A DNA stretch of 7,935 nt, taken from assembly GCA_021816165.1 (NCBI GenBank), contig JAKAYZ010000068.1, forward strand, positions 1 through 7,935, given 5' to 3'. The notes below the pieces were generated by a model. The model did no database searches. It was not told the DNA's origin and saw nothing but the letters and a program-made list of their open reading frames with translations. Shown here piece after piece: positions 5,661 to 7,935 of this stretch; position 1 is the first letter of the stretch; the number at the start of each line of letters is the position of its first letter. A program made the position numbers and the translations under genes. This DNA is from Planctomycetota bacterium (lineage in GTDB: Bacteria; Planctomycetota; Phycisphaerae; WQYP01).

Positions 5661-7061
5661 ATGAATCAAACCGCATTGGTTGAATCAGTGGTGCGCGAGG
5701 TGCTCCAGCGGCTGGGCGCCGGCAGCGGGGCGGCGGCAGGCGGCGCGCAGAACGGCATATTCGCCGGGGTATCCGATGCGGTGGCGGCCGCAACCGTGGC
5801 GCAAAAAAAGCTGGCCCGCGCCGGCATGGAAGTGCGGGACGGCATTTGCAAATTGCTTGTGAAAATCGCCCGGCAGAATGCCGAGGCTTGGGGCCGCATT
5901 GAACTCGAAGAGACCAAAGTAGGCCGACTGGATCACAAAATCGCCAAGCTGCATCTGCTGGAAAAGGTTCCGGCGGTGGACTTTATCCGTGCGGCCGCGC
6001 ACAGCGGTGATGCGGGCATCACGCTGGATGAAATGGCTCCATGGGGCGTGCTGGGCGTGGTAACTCCCGTGACGCACAGCATTCCCACGTTAACCGCCAA
6101 CGCGATTAATATGATCGCCGCGGGCAATGCACTGGTCTGCAATGCCCATCCTTCCGGGCATAAATGCGCCGCCATGGCCGTCAAAACGTACAATCAGCAG
6201 ATTGCATCCGCGTTTGGTATAGACAATTTAATCTGCGTGATCGACCCGCCCACATTGGAATCCGCCAATGCGATTTTTGAACATCCGGACATCGCCATGC
6301 TGGTGATCACCGGCGGACCGGCGGTGGCGCGGGCGGCCATGGCCCGGAGCAAACGGGCGGTTGTCGGCGGGCCGGGCAATCCCCCGGTGGTGGTGGATGA
6401 AACCGCCGATCTGGATCGTGCGGCTGCCGGCATCATTTCCGGCGGCGGCTTTGACAACAATCTGCTTTGCATCGGCGAAAAAGAAGTGTTTGTCGTGGGA
6501 AACGTATTTGATGCCATGATGCAGGCGATGCGCCGGGCCGGCGCCGTGGAACTCAGCCCCGGGCAGATAGATCAGTTGACGCGAAAGGCGTTTGTTTTCA
6601 AGGACAATCACTGGGCCGTTTCCAAGGAACTTGTCGGCAAGGATTGTTCGGTGCTGGCCGCCGCGGCGGGAACTTCCTGTCCGGCGGGAACCAACCTGCT
6701 TTTCGGCTGCACCGATGAAACCAATCCTTTCGTTGCGGAAGAACAGATGATGCCTTTTGTCCCGTTTGTGAAGGTCCGCGACTTCGATGAAGCGCTGGCC
6801 AAAGCCGTGGAAAATGAGCATGGTTTCGGCCACACGGCAATTATTCATTCCAATAATCTGGCGAATATCACGCGGATGGGTCGGGTGATGAATACAACAT
6901 TGTTCGCCGTCAACGGTCCGAGTACCGCAACGCTGGGCATCGGCGGCCAGGGATATCCGAGCTATACCATCGCCACGCCGACGGGCGAAGGCGTTACCAA
7001 CCCGCTTACCTTTACGCGGTTCCGGCGCATGGCCGTTAGCGGTTCACTGCACATCAGCTGA
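5661..7061 (+). CDS. pduP: CoA-acylating aldehyde dehydrogenase, PduP/EutE type, with encapsulation peptide
   Basis: This 466-aa enzyme oxidises an aldehyde with NAD+ and CoA to acyl-CoA inside the BMC. Residues 4-19 (TALVESVVREVLQRLG) form an amphipathic helix, followed by an Ala/Gly-rich linker at 20-31, the standard targeting peptide. The catalytic domain shows APWGVLGVVTPVTHSIPT (126-143), NAHPSGHKC (161-169), the nucleotide-binding TGGPAVARAAM (217-227), GGPGNPPVVVD (236-246) and the active-site FDNNLLCIGEKEV (264-276) with catalytic Cys270. The NNxxCxxEKE pattern is specific to the CoA-acylating group. Length is typical. The ATG at 5661 is preceded by AAGGCT with almost no spacer. A TTG at 5646 would add only five residues and is less likely. 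Substrate is inferred: lactaldehyde if the locus is PVM-type, otherwise propionaldehyde or acetaldehyde. Confidence 0.94.
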   Translation: MNQTALVESVVREVLQRLGAGSGAAAGGAQNGIFAGVSDAVAAATVAQKKLARAGMEVRDGICKLLVKIARQNAEAWGRIELEETKVGRLDHKIAKLHLLEKVPAVDFIRAAAHSGDAGITLDEMAPWGVLGVVTPVTHSIPTLTANAINMIAAGNALVCNAHPSGHKCAAMAVKTYNQQIASAFGIDNLICVIDPPTLESANAIFEHPDIAMLVITGGPAVARAAMARSKRAVVGGPGNPPVVVDETADLDRAAAGIISGGGFDNNLLCIGEKEVFVVGNVFDAMMQAMRRAGAVELSPGQIDQLTRKAFVFKDNHWAVSKELVGKDCSVLAAAAGTSCPAGTNLLFGCTDETNPFVAEEQMMPFVPFVKVRDFDEALAKAVENEHGFGHTAIIHSNNLANITRMGRVMNTTLFAVNGPSTATLGIGGQGYPSYTIATPTGEGVTNPLTFTRFRRMAVSGSLHIS

Positions 7062-7116
7062 TGTGCGAATACCCGGTGACGGCGAAAGGCGACTGGGCGG
7101 CGGCGGAGCCAAAACA

Positions 7117-7143
7117 GGAGATGCCGGTTCAATCCGGCTGATT
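7117..7143 (+). promoter_or_regulatory. Shine-Dalgarno separated from start by a hairpin
   Basis: GGAG (7117-7120, within AGGAG) is 23 nt from the ATG at 7144, too far for normal initiation. Between them is a perfect hairpin, GCCGG (7123-7127), loop TTCAAT, CCGGC (7134-7138). Folding it out leaves 2 + 5 = 7 nt between SD and ATG, a near-ideal spacing. No closer SD-like sequence is seen. Folding and function are inferred from sequence alone. Confidence 0.45.
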
Positions 7144-7935
7144 ATGGATCAGGAACTGGTGCAAAGAATAACCGATGCGGTATTGCGGGCCTTGGGGCAA
7201 TCCGCCACGACCGCGGTGCGGCCGCCGGTGGGCGTGTGCACCGGGGATTATTCGAAATTTCCGGAACTTGCCGGCAAAATCCGCGTTTCGCCGCCGGCAG
7301 TCGTCGCGCCGGTTTCCGCGCCGGATTCCAAGGAGGAGGCGGCTGGTTCCGCGGCTGGTGCGACGGGGGCTGCCGCGGCAGGCACGGTGCTCACCGGTGT
7401 GGTTACCGCCGGCCGGTTGAAGGGCTTGCGCGGTGTCATTTATATCGCGGAATCGGCCATGCTTTCGCCGTTGGCGATGGATGAAATCCGGGAGCGCGGC
7501 CTGACGGTTGTGCGCGTTAAAGCGGCGGATGTTCAACCGCCGACCGCCCGCTGGACATGGTGGATGCAGGGCGATTGCCCCTCGGTGCGACAACTGGTGC
7601 AGCGCCGCGCCGTCCCGCCTGTGGACGGGGTGCAGGGAAGTACCGTGGACCAGCTTGCCCCGGCCGTCGGCAGAATTTGCCGGATCGTTGAAAGCGGCCG
7701 GCTGACCCATGGTGTGTTGTTTGTGCCCCAAGGCGCAATGGCGTTGTGCCTGGCCAACAAAACCGGATCACTCCGCGCGATCGCGGGCAATTCCGCCAAG
7801 GCCGTCGCCGCCGGAGCCGCGGGGGTGGGCGCGAATTTGCTGGTGGTGGAATATGCCCATCACACGTATGCGGCGATGGATGAGATGGTGACGGTGTTTT
7901 TATCCGGCAGCGGCAAGCCGCCGGCGTCGTGGCCG
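7144..7935 (+). CDS. BMC-targeted RpiB-like protein with degenerate active site (3' end missing)
   Basis: From the ATG at 7144 the frame stays open to the last base, giving 264 codons with the stop outside the window. Residues 1-18 (MDQELVQRITDAVLRALG) are an amphipathic targeting helix like those of PduL and the aldehyde dehydrogenase, followed by a Pro/Ala-rich linker to about 80. Residues 81-125 (TVLTGVVTAG, then LSPLAMDEIRERGL at 107-120) resemble the short N-terminal element seen in EutQ/EutT. Residues 190-254 align without gaps, from memory, to the C-terminal part of E. coli RpiB (ribose-5-phosphate isomerase B): GVLFVPQGAMALCLANK (190-206), then RAIAG and GANLLVV. The RpiB GxLICGTGxG loop is GVLFVPQGAM here, so the catalytic Cys66 is Val194 and the anion-hole Gly-Thr is Pro-Gln. 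It may be a binding or structural protein rather than an isomerase. RpiB-like proteins are, as I recall, seen in PVM-type BMC loci. Confidence 0.75.
   Translation, partial: MDQELVQRITDAVLRALGQSATTAVRPPVGVCTGDYSKFPELAGKIRVSPPAVVAPVSAPDSKEEAAGSAAGATGAAAAGTVLTGVVTAGRLKGLRGVIYIAESAMLSPLAMDEIRERGLTVVRVKAADVQPPTARWTWWMQGDCPSVRQLVQRRAVPPVDGVQGSTVDQLAPAVGRICRIVESGRLTHGVLFVPQGAMALCLANKTGSLRAIAGNSAKAVAAGAAGVGANLLVVEYAHHTYAAMDEMVTVFLSGSGKPPASWP

Noticed and set aside
7121..7141. Six-codon mini-frame (MPVQSG) directly after AGGAG, ending 2 nt before the start of the RpiB-like gene.
   Set aside because: There is no spacer between AGGAG and its ATG, so initiation is unlikely. Translational coupling is possible but unsupported.

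Overview
The window carries the front part of a bacterial microcompartment (BMC) operon on the + strand, preceded by two glycosyltransferase genes that look unrelated to it. Base composition is GC-rich apart from one AT-rich island at about 2385-2495. The gene set resembles the PVM-type BMC loci known from Planctomycetes and Verrucomicrobia: PduL, three single-domain hexameric shell proteins, acetate kinase, CoA-acylating aldehyde dehydrogenase and an RpiB-like BMC-associated protein. I therefore infer a member of the PVC superphylum, probably Planctomycetota. There is no rRNA or other strong marker here to confirm this.

Layout. 1-1560: 3' part of a GT-B glycosyltransferase (glycogen-synthase/GT4-like), cut by the window start. 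1561-1635: GC-rich spacer with a perfect 17-bp palindrome and a 10-bp direct repeat. 1636-2364: GT2 glycosyltransferase of the dolichol-phosphate-mannose-synthase-like type. 2365-2635: a 271-bp intergenic region holding the AT-rich island, a good sigma70-like promoter, operator-like repeats and a leader with stem-loops. 2636-3325: pduL. 3380-3673 and 3775-4038: two BMC-H shell genes. 4113-5294: acetate kinase. 5329-5592: third BMC-H gene. 5661-7061: PduP/EutE-type aldehyde dehydrogenase. 7144-7935: a partial gene, open at the window end, for a BMC-targeted RpiB-like protein. All genes are on the + strand with short gaps, and no convincing terminator lies inside the BMC set.

How the genes work together. 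The aldehyde dehydrogenase oxidises an aldehyde to acyl-CoA inside the shell. PduL converts acyl-CoA to acyl-phosphate and recycles CoA in the lumen. Acetate kinase then makes ATP and the free acid. PduL, the aldehyde dehydrogenase and the RpiB-like protein each begin with an amphipathic helix typical of encapsulation peptides. Acetate kinase has none, so the kinase step is probably outside the shell. The aldehyde-producing enzyme is not in the window. In characterised planctomycete loci it is a class II aldolase acting on fuculose/rhamnulose-1-phosphate and giving lactaldehyde, which I take as the likely but unproven substrate here. No pentamer (BMC-P) or trimer (BMC-T) gene is visible, and these are expected outside the window.

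The most interesting points are an RpiB-like protein that has lost the catalytic cysteine yet keeps a lumen-targeting peptide, an acetate kinase with two changed active-site residues, a shared U-rich/Shine-Dalgarno element before two shell genes, a hairpin that may bring a distant Shine-Dalgarno into range, and three shell proteins with three different pore loops.
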